From Robbsia andropogonis (GTDB taxonomy: Bacteria; Pseudomonadota; Gammaproteobacteria; Burkholderiales; Burkholderiaceae), in NCBI RefSeq assembly GCF_000970345.1, contig NZ_LAQU01000013.1:91257-155256 (forward strand): a stretch of 64,000 bases of DNA, in the 5' to 3' direction. This document shows positions 28,893 to 38,321 of this stretch, one piece after another; position 1 is the first letter of the stretch; every line of letters starts with the position of its first letter. The position numbers and the translations under genes are program-made. Below the pieces are notes generated by a model. It made no database searches and was not told where the DNA came from. It worked only from the letters and a program-made list of their open reading frames with translations.

Positions 28893-30186
28893 GGCGACGA
28901 TGAGTGCGATGGTAACCCCGCCCGGTCCGGGCGCAGAGAACGTGGACGCGATGCCAGGCGCGGCGAGCCCCGGCACGTCCGTCGCCGCCAACGGTCCGCC
29001 CGATGCTGCGGCCCTGGCGCGCCTTGCCGCGCAGGTCAAGACGTGGGCCCATGAATTGGGTTTCGACGCGGTTGGCATCAGCGATATCGATCTGCGTGAT
29101 GCGGAGCCGGGTCTGTTGGCGTGGCTGGCGGCGGGGTTCCATGGGCAGATGCATTATATGGAAAAACATGGTCTGAAGCGTGCCCGTCCTGCCGAGTTGG
29201 TGCCGGGTACGCAACGGATCATCAGCGTACGACTGCCGTATCTGCCGGCAGGCCTCGGTGACGACTGGCGTGTGGAGGAGGTACGTCGACTCGACGATCC
29301 GGACGCGGCGGTGGTGTCGGTCTATGCGCGGGGCCGCGATTATCACAAGGTGATGCGGCAACGGCTGCAGCGGCTCGCTGACCGTATCGGCGAGGCCATC
29401 GGCCCGTTCGGCCATCGCGTCTTCACGGATTCCGCGCCGGTCATGGAAGTTGAACTGGCGCGTCGCGCCGGGGTTGGCTGGCGTGGCAAGCACACGTTGT
29501 TGCTGGCCCGGGATGCCGGCTCGTTCTTTTTCCTGGGCGAGCTGTATCTCGACATTCCGCTGCCGGTGGACCGCGCGACACCTGACGCCGACGACGCATC
29601 TTCCATTGATGGCGCGCATTGTGGCGCATGCCGTCGCTGTCTGGATGCCTGCCCGACCGGTGCTATCGTCGCGCCGTTTCGGCTGGATGCGCGCCGTTGC
29701 ATTTCGTATCTGACCATCGAATTCGAGGGCAGCATTCCGGAAGCGATGCGCCCGGCGATGGGCAACCGCATTTACGGATGCGACGATTGCCAGACCGTCT
29801 GTCCATGGAATAAATTCGCCAAACGCGCCGATACGCCGGATTTCGATAGCCGTAACGGTTTGGACAGCAGTCGCCTGATCGATTTGTTTGCCTGGACCGA
29901 AACGGATTTCGACACGCGGCTGAGCGGCAGTGCGATTCGGCGTATCGGCCATGCGCGCTGGTTGCGCAATATCGCGGTGGCGCTGGGCAATGCGGTGCGC
30001 GTGACGCCCCCAGGAGGGGCGCGGCAGCGTTTGTGCGATGCGTTGGCGCGGCATGCCGACCATCCGGATGCGGTGGTGCGGGAGCACGTCGCGTGGGCCG
30101 CCGCGCAAGCGGACCTGCCGGCATCCATGGCAACGGCGGACGCGATCACGCGCACGACGGCGGCCCCGGCCGCGCAAGGAAAATGA
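28891..30186 (+). CDS. queG: Epoxyqueuosine reductase
   Basis: Cobalamin- and iron-sulfur-dependent enzyme for the last step of queuosine synthesis in tRNA. From ATG 28891 it has 431 residues; ATGs at 28900 and 28909 are alternatives. The conserved start is [17 protein letters not shown] near residue 55. Two 4Fe-4S motifs are clear: [15 protein letters not shown] and [11 protein letters not shown]. The carboxy-terminal HEAT-like region is complete. Its stop overlaps the xerD ATG (ATGA). The adjacent tsaE also modifies tRNA, so this is a small tRNA-modification pair. Confidence 0.95.
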   Translation: MATMSAMVTPPGPGAENVDAMPGAASPGTSVAANGPPDAAALARLAAQVKTWAHELGFDAVGISDIDLRDAEPGLLAWLAAGFHGQMHYMEKHGLKRARPAELVPGTQRIISVRLPYLPAGLGDDWRVEEVRRLDDPDAAVVSVYARGRDYHKVMRQRLQRLADRIGEAIGPFGHRVFTDSAPVMEVELARRAGVGWRGKHTLLLARDAGSFFFLGELYLDIPLPVDRATPDADDASSIDGAHCGACRRCLDACPTGAIVAPFRLDARRCISYLTIEFEGSIPEAMRPAMGNRIYGCDDCQTVCPWNKFAKRADTPDFDSRNGLDSSRLIDLFAWTETDFDTRLSGSAIRRIGHARWLRNIAVALGNAVRVTPPGGARQRLCDALARHADHPDAVVREHVAWAAAQADLPASMATADAITRTTAAPAAQGK

Positions 30187-31202
30187 GCATGGTGAGGACA
30201 GTCGAGACGGACGCCGCTAAATCAGTGTTGAAGAGAACGCCTAAGACAGCAACGAAGACAGCATCTGCAAAGCCGTCCGGCGATGACGTGGCGCCTCCGA
30301 GTTTGCCTGCGGCGCCGCGCAGTCTCGCGTTGATCGACGCGTTTTGCGATGCCTTGTGGCTGGAGCATGGGCTCGCAAAAAACACGCTCGAAGCGTATCG
30401 GCGCGATTTGCGTCTCTTCGCCGAATGGCTGGCCGCACATGGCGCGCCGCCGCTGGATGTCGCTGATGAGCCGGCGTTGACCGCCTATGTGGCCGCACGC
30501 GGCGATGGACGCGCGACATCCGCGAACCGACGGCTCGCGGCGTTCCGGCGATTCTATGCATGGGCGTTGCGAGAGCGGCATGTACAGCGCGATCCGACGC
30601 TGCGCCTCCGTGCCGCCAAGCGTCCGGCGCGTTTTCCCTCGACGCTGTCCGAGAAGCAGGTGGAAAGCTTGTTGGCGGCACCGGATGTCGACACCGATCT
30701 CGGGCTGCGCGATCGCACGATGCTGGAGCTGATGTACGCGAGTGGGTTGCGTGTCTCGGAACTGGTGAATTTGAAAACGGTCGAGATGGGACTGAACGAG
30801 GGTGTACTCCGCGTCTTCGGCAAGGGGTCGAAGGAACGTTTGGTGCCTTTTGGCGATGAGGCGCAGGAATGGCTGCAACGCTATCTGCGCTCCGCGCGTC
30901 CCGGTTTGTTGGGCGCCCGCAGCGCCAACGCATTGTTCGTTACCGCGCGTGGGGAGGGCATGACGCGGCAGGCTTTCTGGTATCTGATCAAGCGCTACGC
31001 GTTGCGCGCCGATATCCGCGGGCCGTTATCGCCTCACACCCTGCGCCATGCGTTCGCCACGCATCTGCTCGATCACGGCGCGGATCTGCGGGCGGTGCAG
31101 ATGCTGCTCGGCCATGCCGATATTTCGACCACGCAAATCTATACGCACGTGGCGCGTGAACGCTTGCGGACGCTGCACGCGCGCCACCATCCACGGGGAT
31201 AG
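30183..31202 (+). CDS. xerD: Site-specific tyrosine recombinase XerD
   Basis: Resolves chromosome dimers at dif together with XerC. ATG 30183 overlaps the queG stop and gives 339 residues; the first 45 are a Lys/Thr/Ala-rich extension beyond the usual 298. The SAM-like core-binding domain starts near LIDAFCDALWLEHGLAKNTL. Catalytic residues are seen in YASGLRVSELVNL (Arg), GKGSKERLVPFG (Lys), HTLRHAFATHLL (His, Arg), LLGHADISTTQIYTHV (His, Tyr). The ending LHARHHPRG is XerD-like rather than XerC-like. Confidence 0.96.
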   Translation: MSMVRTVETDAAKSVLKRTPKTATKTASAKPSGDDVAPPSLPAAPRSLALIDAFCDALWLEHGLAKNTLEAYRRDLRLFAEWLAAHGAPPLDVADEPALTAYVAARGDGRATSANRRLAAFRRFYAWALRERHVQRDPTLRLRAAKRPARFPSTLSEKQVESLLAAPDVDTDLGLRDRTMLELMYASGLRVSELVNLKTVEMGLNEGVLRVFGKGSKERLVPFGDEAQEWLQRYLRSARPGLLGARSANALFVTARGEGMTRQAFWYLIKRYALRADIRGPLSPHTLRHAFATHLLDHGADLRAVQMLLGHADISTTQIYTHVARERLRTLHARHHPRG

Positions 31203-31204
31203 CA

Positions 31205-31702
31205 GTGAAGAAGAAAGACCACGTATCGGAGACGCCCGCGACGCAGTTCCTGCGCAAGCACGCGGTGCCGTTCGAGGGGCATGCCTATGATTACGTCGAG
31301 CACGGCGGGACCGCCGAATCCGCGCGACAGCTCGGCGCCGATGAACACAGCGTGGTGAAAACGTTGATCATGGAGGATGAACGGGCGCAGCCGCTGGTGG
31401 TGCTGATGCACGGCGACTGCAAGGTGTCGACGAAAAATCTGGCGCGTCAGGCGGGGGCGAAGCGAATTGAACCGTGCAAGCCCGATGTGGCGTCACGGCA
31501 TTCCGGCTATTTGGTAGGGGGCACCTCGCCGTTCGGCCTGCGCAAGGCCATGCCGATCTACGTGGAATCGAGCATCCTGTTGCTGCCACGCATTTTCATC
31601 AATGGCGGCCGTCGCGGGTATCTGGTAAGCCTGGCGCCGTCGGTTCTTACCACGGTACTTGCTGCCGCGCCGGTCGAGTGCGCGCTGTACGACACGGACT
31701 GA
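31205..31702 (+). CDS. ybaK: Cys-tRNA(Pro)/Cys-tRNA(Cys) deacylase YbaK
   Basis: Trans-editing factor that hydrolyses mischarged Cys-tRNA(Pro). 165 residues from GTG 31205, two bases after the xerD stop. The YbaK/EbsC fold is visible: TPATQFLRKHAVPFEGHAYD, SVVKTLIMEDERAQPLVVLM with the catalytic Lys, and GYLVGGTSPFGLRKAMPIY. Length is normal. It is likely cotranscribed with queG-xerD. Confidence 0.93.
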   Translation: MKKKDHVSETPATQFLRKHAVPFEGHAYDYVEHGGTAESARQLGADEHSVVKTLIMEDERAQPLVVLMHGDCKVSTKNLARQAGAKRIEPCKPDVASRHSGYLVGGTSPFGLRKAMPIYVESSILLLPRIFINGGRRGYLVSLAPSVLTTVLAAAPVECALYDTD

Positions 31703-31807
31703 CCGATCGGGGGCGCCATCGCGGCCTGCATTGCGAAGGTCAATAGCGCGACGCCGAGACGTGGCTCGACGGTCCCTGCGCTGATCGGGCAAACCCTTGC
31801 GGGCCGA

Positions 31808-31835
31808 TTGCTTGCTGCCGCCGACGCGGTACAAT
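31808..31835 (+). promoter_or_regulatory. Sigma-70 promoter of plsY
   Basis: TTGCTT (31808-31813), a 16-base spacer and TACAAT (31830-31835) lie about 70 bases before the proposed plsY start. Confidence 0.55.
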
Positions 31836-31904
31836 CGCGGCGGTCCGTGGTTGTCCGTCAGGCATGACCCGGTCCGTTTTCCAGATGCTCCAGCGAGATC
31901 CGTC

Positions 31905-32531
31905 TTGATCAGCCAACTCATTGCCGTCGTGCTCAGCTATCTGCTGGGCTCCGTTTCATTTGCCGTCGTCGTCAGTGCGGCGATGGGATTATCGGACCCT
32001 CGCTCCTATGGGTCGGGTAACCCCGGCGCCACCAATGTGCTGCGCAGCGGCAATCGGAAGGCGGCAATTCTGACGCTGGTCGGGGATGCGTTGAAGGGCT
32101 GGCTGGCGGTCTGGCTCGTGAGCCTATGGGTGCACACGCATGGTTGGACTGCGCCGGATGCCCAGTGCGCGATTGCCGCTTCCGGCATCGCGGTCTTTGT
32201 CGGGCATCTCTGGCCGATATTTTTCCGCTTCCAGGGCGGCAAGGGCGTTGCCACCGCCGCCGGCGTCCTGTTCGCGATTCACCCGTTGTTGGGACTGGCG
32301 ACGTTGGCAACGTGGCTGGTGATGGCCGCCGTGTTTCGCTATTCGTCGCTGGCAGCGTTGGCGGCAGCGCTGGCGGCGCCGTTTTATCACGCCTGGCTCT
32401 CGGGCGGTGCAAACCGCATCACGTGGGCCGTCGCGGTGATGAGCCTGCTGCTGATCTGGCGCCATAAAGCCAATATCACCAAGCTGCTCTCCGGCACGGA
32501 AAGCAAGCTGGGCGGCAAGAAGAAAACGTAA
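31905..32531 (+). CDS. plsY: Acyl-phosphate:glycerol-3-phosphate acyltransferase PlsY
   Basis: Membrane enzyme that makes lysophosphatidic acid from acyl-phosphate, the first step of phospholipid synthesis. TTG 31905 gives 208 residues and begins directly with the first membrane helix ([16 protein letters not shown]), as relatives do. Conserved motifs are [25 protein letters not shown] and the [12 protein letters not shown] loop. There are five hydrophobic segments. The carboxy terminus is basic ([16 protein letters not shown]). It converges with yajQ; the two stop codons are adjacent. Confidence 0.94.
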   Translation: MISQLIAVVLSYLLGSVSFAVVVSAAMGLSDPRSYGSGNPGATNVLRSGNRKAAILTLVGDALKGWLAVWLVSLWVHTHGWTAPDAQCAIAASGIAVFVGHLWPIFFRFQGGKGVATAAGVLFAIHPLLGLATLATWLVMAAVFRYSSLAALAAALAAPFYHAWLSGGANRITWAVAVMSLLLIWRHKANITKLLSGTESKLGGKKKT

Positions 32532-33017
32532 TCAGTCGCGGAAGTTGTTGAAGTCGAGGGGGGTGTCCGTGATTTCCTTCTTCAACAGGGCGATGGTCGA
32601 TTGCAGGTCGTCGCGCTTGCCGCCGGACACACGAACCGCATCGCCTTGAATGCTGGCCTGGACCTTGATCTTGCTGTCCTTGATCGTTTTCACGATCTTC
32701 TTCGCCAAGTCGCCGCTGACGCCTTTCTTGATCGTGATGACTTGCTTGACCTTGTCGCCGCCCACCTTCTCGATCTTGCCGTAGTCGAGGAAGCGGACAT
32801 CCACATTCCGCTTGGCCATCTTCGACACCATGACATCCTTGACCTGACCGAGCTTGAAATCGTCATCGGCATGGACTGTCAGTTCCGTGTCCTTATGTTC
32901 CAGGCGTGAATCCGATCCCTTGAAGTCGAAGCGCGTCGAGATCTCCTTGTTCGCTTGTTCAACTGCGTTCTTCACTTCGATCATGTTGGCTTCGCAAACG
33001 ACGTCGAATGTTGGCAT
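32532..33017 (-). CDS. yajQ: YajQ-family nucleotide-binding protein
   Basis: 161-residue cytosolic protein of the YajQ/UPF0234 family; members bind cyclic di-GMP in some plant and human pathogens. ATG 33017. The duplicated fold shows at [39 protein letters not shown] and the matching second half [23 protein letters not shown]. Length is normal. It is divergent from murB and faces it with opposed -10-like hexamers (TATAAT 33076-33081 on plus; TAAAAT on minus, 33100-33095). Confidence 0.95.
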   Translation of the reverse strand: MPTFDVVCEANMIEVKNAVEQANKEISTRFDFKGSDSRLEHKDTELTVHADDDFKLGQVKDVMVSKMAKRNVDVRFLDYGKIEKVGGDKVKQVITIKKGVSGDLAKKIVKTIKDSKIKVQASIQGDAVRVSGGKRDDLQSTIALLKKEITDTPLDFNNFRD

Positions 33018-33176
33018 GGTGCTTTACTCCTGATAGCGCTGATAGGGCTACCCGCGTTTCGAGATCGCGGGCCGTTATAATCTCTGACCGCGTCATTTTA
33101 CCGTTGTCGGCCCGCCGGGCGATATGGCCCCCCCGATCGCGCCGCTCCACTGATCCCGTTTCCCGCCGATACGCCA

Positions 33177-34419
33177 ATGTCCGTCGATGCTTCGCCCACC
33201 CCTTCCGCAGCCACTTCCGGCCACGCCACCGGGACCGTGGCGTCCAGCCATCCGGTGACGGGGGGGGATGCCACCGGCCAGGCCACGGCCGCGCGCCATG
33301 CACCGGTGCGGGACTGGTTGATACCGGACGTTGCCTTACGGCAATGGAATACGTTCGGATTCGATGTGCGCGCCCGTTTCGGCGCGACCGTCGACAGCGC
33401 GGACGCACTATGGGCGGTGTTGCGTGATCCACGGGTGGCCGGCCTGCCGGTCCACGTTCTCGGGGGGGGGCAGCAACATCGTGCTGACTGGCGACCTCGA
33501 TGCGCTGGTCATCCGCATCGCCCTGCGCGGGCGGTCGATTGTATCCGCTTCGACTGCCACCGGGGTCGGGCATGTCGCGAGTGCGGCGTCGGCGCGCCCG
33601 CATGACGATCGGTCCGAAATCCATCCTGCGGCTGCCGACGTGGTCCGCGTCCGGGCCGGTGCCGGCGAGCCGTGGCACGCGTTTGTCGACTGGACGCTGG
33701 CGCAGCGGTGCCCCGGCCTGGAAAACCTGGCATTGATCCCCGGCACTGTGGGGGCCGCGCCGGTTCAGAACATCGGCGCGTATGGGGTCGAAATCGCCGA
33801 CTTCTTCGACGTGCTGACCGCGATGGATCGCCATACCGGTGAAATCCGGGAATTCAACCGTGACGACTGCCGTTTCGACTATCGAGACAGCATCTTCAAG
33901 CAGACCGACGGTCAGCGCTGGATCATTCTCTCCGTGACGTTTGCCCTGCCTCGCCGGTGGACGCCCCGCCGTGCCTACGCGGATCTCGACCAGGTGCTGC
34001 AGGCGCGTCACTGCGCGATGCCAACGCCGCGGGACATCTTCGATGCCGTCGTCGCCGTGCGCCAAGCCAAATTACCCGATCCGGCCGTGATTGGCAATGC
34101 CGGCAGTTTCTTCAAGAATCCGGTGATCGACGCCGTGCGGCATGCCGCGTTGAAGGGCCGGGAACCGGACCTTGTGTCGTACGCCCAGGCGGACGGTGGG
34201 TACAAGCTGGCGGCGGGCTGGATGATCGATCGATGCGGGTGGAAGGGGCGAGGCCTTGATGCAGACAGTCCTGCCCGTGTTCATGACCGGCAGGCGCTGG
34301 TGTTGACCAACGCTGGCGGTGCGACCGGTAGCCAGATCATGGCGCTGGCCGAACGGATCGCCAACGATGTGGAGCGGCGTTTTGGCGTGCGCCTGGAGGC
34401 CGAGCCGCGGGTGCTCTAG
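33177..34419 (+). pseudogene. murB: murB (UDP-N-acetylenolpyruvoylglucosamine reductase), interrupted by a +1 frameshift in a G9 run
   Basis: FAD enzyme that completes UDP-MurNAc synthesis. Residues 1-98 (33177-33470), starting ATG 33177 and including [12 protein letters not shown] and VHVLGGG, are in one frame. The rest, starting SNIVLTGDL and including [28 protein letters not shown] and [12 protein letters not shown], is in the next frame from 33472. The break is exactly at nine Gs, 33462-33470; eight Gs would restore a 413-residue MurB. As it stands translation ends at 33605 (142 residues). MurB is normally essential and single-copy, so a sequencing or assembly error is most likely. A Ser/Ala/Asp-rich insertion occurs near corrected residues 115-150. 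Confidence 0.9.
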
Positions 34420-34431
34420 GCACGCACGGAT

Positions 34432-34468
34432 AAAAAAGTGGCCCGCCGACGCTACCGTCAGGCGGGCC
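34432..34468 (-). terminator. Intrinsic terminator of argG
   Basis: On the minus strand GGCCCGCC (34468-34461), a 13-base loop and GGCGGGCC (34447-34440) are followed within two bases by TTTTTT. It ends the argF-argG transcripts just beyond argG. Confidence 0.8.
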
Positions 34469-34545
34469 TCTGCTTGTTCCGTGCCGGAATGCGTACGTGG
34501 TCAGAGCGCATGGGAATGCATCCCACGCCCCGACCGTCGATTGTC

Positions 34546-35772
34546 TTACCCGCGTTGACGACGGGCGTTTTCGGCGATCCGCATGCGCAACGCATTCAGC
34601 TTGATGAAGCCGCCGGCGTCAGCTTGGTTGTATGCGCCGCCATCGTCATCGAACGTGGCGATCGTCTTATCGAACAAAGTGTCCTTCGAATCACGCGCAA
34701 CCACGGAGACGCTGCCCTTGTATAGCTTCAGGCGGACCCATCCGTTGACGTTCTTCTGCGTGTGGTCGATCAGCACCTGCAGCGCCACGCGCTCCGGGCT
34801 CCACCAGTAGCCGTTATAAATCAGCGATGCATAGCGGGCGAGCAGGTCGTCCTTCAGATGCGCCACTTCACGATCCAACGTGATCGACTCGATGCCGCGA
34901 TGCGCCTTCAGCAGGATCGTACCGCCCGGCGTTTCATAGCAGCCGCGCGACTTCATGCCCACATAGCGGTTTTCAACCAGGTCCAGGCGGCCGATGCCGT
35001 GCTTGCCGCCCAGGCTGTTCAATTCCGTCAGGATCGCGGCCGGCGACAGGGCCTTGCCGTTGATCGCGACCGGGTCGCCGCCGACATATTCGATGTCGAT
35101 GTATTCCGGTGCATCCGGCGCCTGTTCCGGTGAGACCGTCCAACGCCACATATCGGCTTCGGCTTCGTTTTTCGGGTCTTCCAGGTGACGGCCTTCGAAC
35201 GAGATGTGCAGCAGGTTCGCGTCCATCGAATACGGCGCGCCGCCTTGCTTGTGCTTCATGTCGATCGGGATGCCGGCGTTTTCCGCGTAGGCGAGCAGTT
35301 TTTCACGCGACAGCAGGTCCCATTCCCGCCACGGCGCGATAACCTTGATACCCGGCTCCAGGCCGTAGTAGCCCAGTTCGAAGCGAACCTGGTCATTGCC
35401 CTTGCCGGTTGCGCCATGCGACACGGCTTCGGCGCCGGTGGCGCGAGCGATCTCGATCTGGCGCTTGGCGATCAACGGTCGAGCGATCGACGTGCCGAGC
35501 AGGTATTCGCCTTCGTAGATCGCGTTCGCGCGGAACATCGGGAACACGAAGTCGCGGACAAATTCCTCGCGCAGGTCATCGATGAAGATGTTTTCAGGTT
35601 TGATGCCGAGCTGCAGCGCTTTTGCGCGCGCGGGCTCCAGCTCTTCGCCTTGGCCGATGTCGGCGGTGAACGTGACCACTTCGGCATCGTAGTTGTCCTG
35701 CAACCACTTCAGGATGACGGAGGTGTCGAGGCCGCCGGAATAGGCGAGCACGACTTTCTTGATATCGCTCAT
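34546..35772 (-). CDS. argG: Argininosuccinate synthase
   Basis: Joins citrulline and aspartate with ATP in arginine synthesis. ATG 35772 gives 408 residues; the open frame continues upstream but the conserved start is [20 protein letters not shown]. The P-loop-like AYSGGLDTS binds ATP. Other blocks are [31 protein letters not shown] and NGYWWSPER. It follows argF (ornithine carbamoyltransferase) on the same strand, so consecutive pathway steps are adjacent. The 171-base gap may hold its own promoter. Confidence 0.98.
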   Translation of the reverse strand: MSDIKKVVLAYSGGLDTSVILKWLQDNYDAEVVTFTADIGQGEELEPARAKALQLGIKPENIFIDDLREEFVRDFVFPMFRANAIYEGEYLLGTSIARPLIAKRQIEIARATGAEAVSHGATGKGNDQVRFELGYYGLEPGIKVIAPWREWDLLSREKLLAYAENAGIPIDMKHKQGGAPYSMDANLLHISFEGRHLEDPKNEAEADMWRWTVSPEQAPDAPEYIDIEYVGGDPVAINGKALSPAAILTELNSLGGKHGIGRLDLVENRYVGMKSRGCYETPGGTILLKAHRGIESITLDREVAHLKDDLLARYASLIYNGYWWSPERVALQVLIDHTQKNVNGWVRLKLYKGSVSVVARDSKDTLFDKTIATFDDDGGAYNQADAGGFIKLNALRMRIAENARRQRG

Positions 35773-35943
35773 GATGAACTCTTGACTGGCGCGGAACAGG
35801 AAAACCCGTATTCTGCCATTTTCCGCGCCTCTAGCCGGGGATTTTGCACGCATGACCCCGATGGCAGTACGGCGTCATGCGCGCGAAACGCCTCTGCCGG
35901 CGCGGCATTGATCAAAGGCGGGCCGAGCGGCTCGCCACTTGTA

Positions 35944-36888
35944 TTAATGATTCAATTCGCCGAGCAGCAGGAATTCCATCAATGCCTTCTGCACGTGCAG
36001 GCGGTTTTCCGCCTCATCCCAGACCACGCTTTGCGGACCGTCGATGACCTCGGCGGTAACTTCTTCCCCGCGGTGCGCCGGCAGACAATGCATGAACAGC
36101 GCGTCCGGTGCGGCGACGGCCATCATTTCCGCGTCCACGCACCAATCGGCGAAGGCGGCCTTTCGGACATCGTTTTCCGCCTCGAAGCCCATGCTGGTCC
36201 AGACATCGGTGGTCACCAGATGCGCGCCACGGCACGCTTCCAGCGGATCGTCGATCAGCCGATAGCCGCCGACGGCGCCCGGCGCCGCCACGTCGCCGGC
36301 CAGCGCGGGGTCGAGGCGATAGCCAGGGGGCGTGGAGATATGGAGCGTAAAGCCGAGAATGCGCGCCGCATCAATCCAGGTATAGGCCATGTTATTGGCA
36401 TCGCCAACCCAGGCCACCGTTTTGCCGCGAATCGTTCCACCGGTCTTCTCGTGGTAAGTGAAAATATCTGCCAGCACCTGGCACGGATGGTATTCCGTGG
36501 TCAGGCCGTTGATGACCGGTACGCGAGAGTGCGCGGCAAAGCGGTCGAGAATGTCCTGGCCGAACGTGCGGATCATGATGACGTCCACCATGCGCGAGAT
36601 GACCTGCGCCGCGTCCTCGATCGGTTCGCCCCGGCCCAACTGCGTGTCGCGTGTGTTCAAGAACACCGCGTGGCCGCCGAGCTGGTGGATACCGGCCTCG
36701 AATGACAGGCGGGTACGTGTCGAATTCTTTTCGAAGATCATCGCCAGCGTGCGGTCGTGCAGCGGATGATAGGTTTCGTATCGCTTGAACTTCTGCTTCA
36801 ACAGACGCGTTCGTTCGAGCAGATAGTCATACTCATCGTTCGTCAAATCCGTAAAGCGAAGATAGTGGCGCGGCGTTTTGTTGGTCAT
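35944..36888 (-). CDS. argF: Ornithine carbamoyltransferase
   Basis: Makes citrulline from ornithine and carbamoyl phosphate. 314 residues, ATG 36888. Carbamoyl phosphate-binding STRTRLSFE is near residue 57; HPCQVLAD follows; the ornithine-binding region is seen in TDVWTSMG, and HCLPAHRGEEVT carries the conserved Cys. Length is normal. Its upstream region has two small dyads (see 36987-37015). Confidence 0.98.
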   Translation of the reverse strand: MTNKTPRHYLRFTDLTNDEYDYLLERTRLLKQKFKRYETYHPLHDRTLAMIFEKNSTRTRLSFEAGIHQLGGHAVFLNTRDTQLGRGEPIEDAAQVISRMVDVIMIRTFGQDILDRFAAHSRVPVINGLTTEYHPCQVLADIFTYHEKTGGTIRGKTVAWVGDANNMAYTWIDAARILGFTLHISTPPGYRLDPALAGDVAAPGAVGGYRLIDDPLEACRGAHLVTTDVWTSMGFEAENDVRKAAFADWCVDAEMMAVAAPDALFMHCLPAHRGEEVTAEVIDGPQSVVWDEAENRLHVQKALMEFLLLGELNH

Positions 36889-37292
36889 AAGATGGCGATG
36901 GCCCCGTGTCGGTTCATTCCGCGGCAGCGACGCGTGCGCGGAGTGCGCGGGTGCGTGCGGGGGGCATATACGAGGTTACCTACAAACAGACGTCTGATGT
37001 CAATCTCTGAGATTGTTTCAGATCGTATCGAAAGGATAGAGGATTATGCCTGTTTTGACGAGCATTGCGCAGGTTCACGGCGGCGGCGGTAGGCCGATCA
37101 CGCTATAATTGGTCTTTGGTTCGACAGAACCCGGTTTGCATCCCTTCGGGCAACCCTTCTGTCCTGACTCTGCGGGTATCGCGTGTGCGGCAGGAACCAA
37201 CGGCTGGGAAAGGGTGGGCGCCTGCTCACCGCTTTTCCACCAGTGGGAACCGTGTACGTCAGAGGCAGGACCGACGCTTCAACCTCATCGCT
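36889..37292. other. Divergent intergenic region argF / DUF3579
   Basis: About 400 bases with no supported gene. It holds two dyads upstream of argF: the palindrome CAGACGTCTG (36987-36996) and CAATCTC/GAGATTG (37001-37007 and 37009-37015, one-base centre). They do not match an ArgR box. A TATAAT at 37104-37109 is a likely -10 for the DUF3579 gene. Confidence 0.6.
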
Positions 37293-37610
37293 ATGGCCGA
37301 TACTCCACCGCGCGAATATTTCGTTCAGGGCATCACCTCGTCCGGTAAAACATTTCGGCCGAGCGACTGGTCCGAGCGGCTCGCTGGCGTGATGTCGGCG
37401 TTCGGCCCCGGTGCGAGCGGTCCCAACGCGCGACTGAAGTATTCGCTCTATGTCAGACCAGTGATCCTCGGCGGTATCAAATGCGTGGTCGTGGACGAAC
37501 GGCTGCGCGCCAAAGAGCCGATGGCTTTCGATTTCGTGATGAATTTCGCCAAGGATAACGATCTGCAGGTTACCGAAGGCTGTCTGATGTTCGAAGATCG
37601 CCCACGCTAG
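37293..37610 (+). CDS. DUF3579 family protein
   Basis: 105-residue cytosolic protein from ATG 37293, starting MADTPPREYFVQGITSSGK. I recognise the betaproteobacterial DUF3579 family, usually found beside argF; its function is not known. There is no signal peptide or membrane segment. One cysteine lies in GGIKCVVVDERLRAKEPMAF and another near the end (EGCLMFEDRPR). It is followed by a strong terminator. Confidence 0.88.
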   Translation: MADTPPREYFVQGITSSGKTFRPSDWSERLAGVMSAFGPGASGPNARLKYSLYVRPVILGGIKCVVVDERLRAKEPMAFDFVMNFAKDNDLQVTEGCLMFEDRPR

Positions 37611-37625
37611 CTAACGCACCAATAC

Positions 37626-37650
37626 AAAAAGCCCGCTTGCGGGCTTTTTT
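37626..37650. terminator. Bidirectional intrinsic terminator after the DUF3579 gene
   Basis: AAAAA, GCCCGC (37631-37636), TT, GCGGGC (37639-37644), TTTTTT. Short loop and T-runs on both strands. Confidence 0.85.
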
Positions 37651-37723
37651 AAGTGAGCGCAGCCAGATAGGGATGCGGTCTACTCATGCATGCATCGATG
37701 AAATCACTTGATGCACACACGCT

Positions 37724-37817
37724 AAAAAGGGCGGGCCGGAGCCTCAGGCGGCTACGCGCTTACTGCGGGCTCGCCAAGGGACAAGTCCGCAGTAAGCGCG
37801 TGTTTCGCGCCGCCTGA
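37724..37817 (-). terminator. Long nested hairpin directly after rpsT
   Basis: An outer stem TCAGGCGGC/GCCGCCTGA (37744-37752, 37809-37817) and an inner perfect 15-bp stem ACGCGCTTACTGCGG and its complement (37754-37768, 37787-37801) begin next to the rpsT stop. On the minus strand TTTTT follows at 37728-37724. It is unusually long for a terminator and may also protect the message. Confidence 0.65.
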
Positions 37818-38102
37818 TCAGGCAGCCGCTTGCGCTGCCGTAGCGGCCTTCTTCAGACGCGCCGACAGGCGGCTCTTCAGGCGCGCGGCCTTGTTCTTAT
37901 GGATAACGCGCTTGTCGGCCATGATATCCAGCGTCTTGACCGAAACCTTGAACGCATCCGTCGCCTTCGACACGTCGCCAGACGTCAGCGCCTTCGCGAC
38001 GTTCTTGATCGAGGTGCGCGCTTGAGCGCGTTGCGCGGAGCGAAGGGCGTTGCGTTGCTTGCTTTGGCGAGCACGCTTGATAGCTTGGGCGGAATTTGCC
38101 AT
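37818..38102 (-). CDS. rpsT: 30S ribosomal protein S20
   Basis: Primary 16S rRNA-binding protein of the small subunit. ATG 38102 gives 94 residues, Lys/Arg/Ala-rich, with the family start MANSAQAIKRARQSKQRNAL and the block ADKRVIHKNKAARLKSRL. The open frame extends upstream but relatives begin here. It is divergent from murJ, the usual neighbour in Burkholderiaceae. The stop adjoins a long hairpin. Confidence 0.98.
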   Translation of the reverse strand: MANSAQAIKRARQSKQRNALRSAQRAQARTSIKNVAKALTSGDVSKATDAFKVSVKTLDIMADKRVIHKNKAARLKSRLSARLKKAATAAQAAA

Positions 38103-38306
38103 GAAAAAGTACCTTGTCCTGTGCTTCGGCTGTTTTTTCAACCGTGCTTCGATTGTTGAAGCCAGACCGGTTGACGGGCAACCGAAAACAACCGGAGAAG
38201 CGAAATGGAATGATTCGGAACCGTCGATTGTAGCCTGATTCGATTCCAGGAAGCAAGCGTTGCGGCGCAAAGTGCGTGAGATCGGATGCTTTTCGACGTT
38301 GGTCCG

Positions 38307-38312
38307 TATAAT
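38307..38312 (+). promoter_or_regulatory. TATAAT just upstream of murJ
   Basis: A perfect -10 hexamer lies 9 bases before the murJ ATG at 38322, which would put the transcript start within a few bases of the AUG. I see no clear -35. Confidence 0.4.
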
Positions 38313-38321
38313 AGGCGCAAC

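Noticed and set aside
28813..30177. 454-residue frame antisense to queG
   Set aside because: Shadow frame; QueG on the other strand has intact iron-sulfur motifs.
32959..34065. 368-residue frame antisense to murB
   Set aside because: Runs across the real MurB sequence on the opposite strand; no start signals.
35185..36705. 506-residue frame antisense to argG-argF
   Set aside because: Spans two well-defined genes on the other strand; no family similarity.
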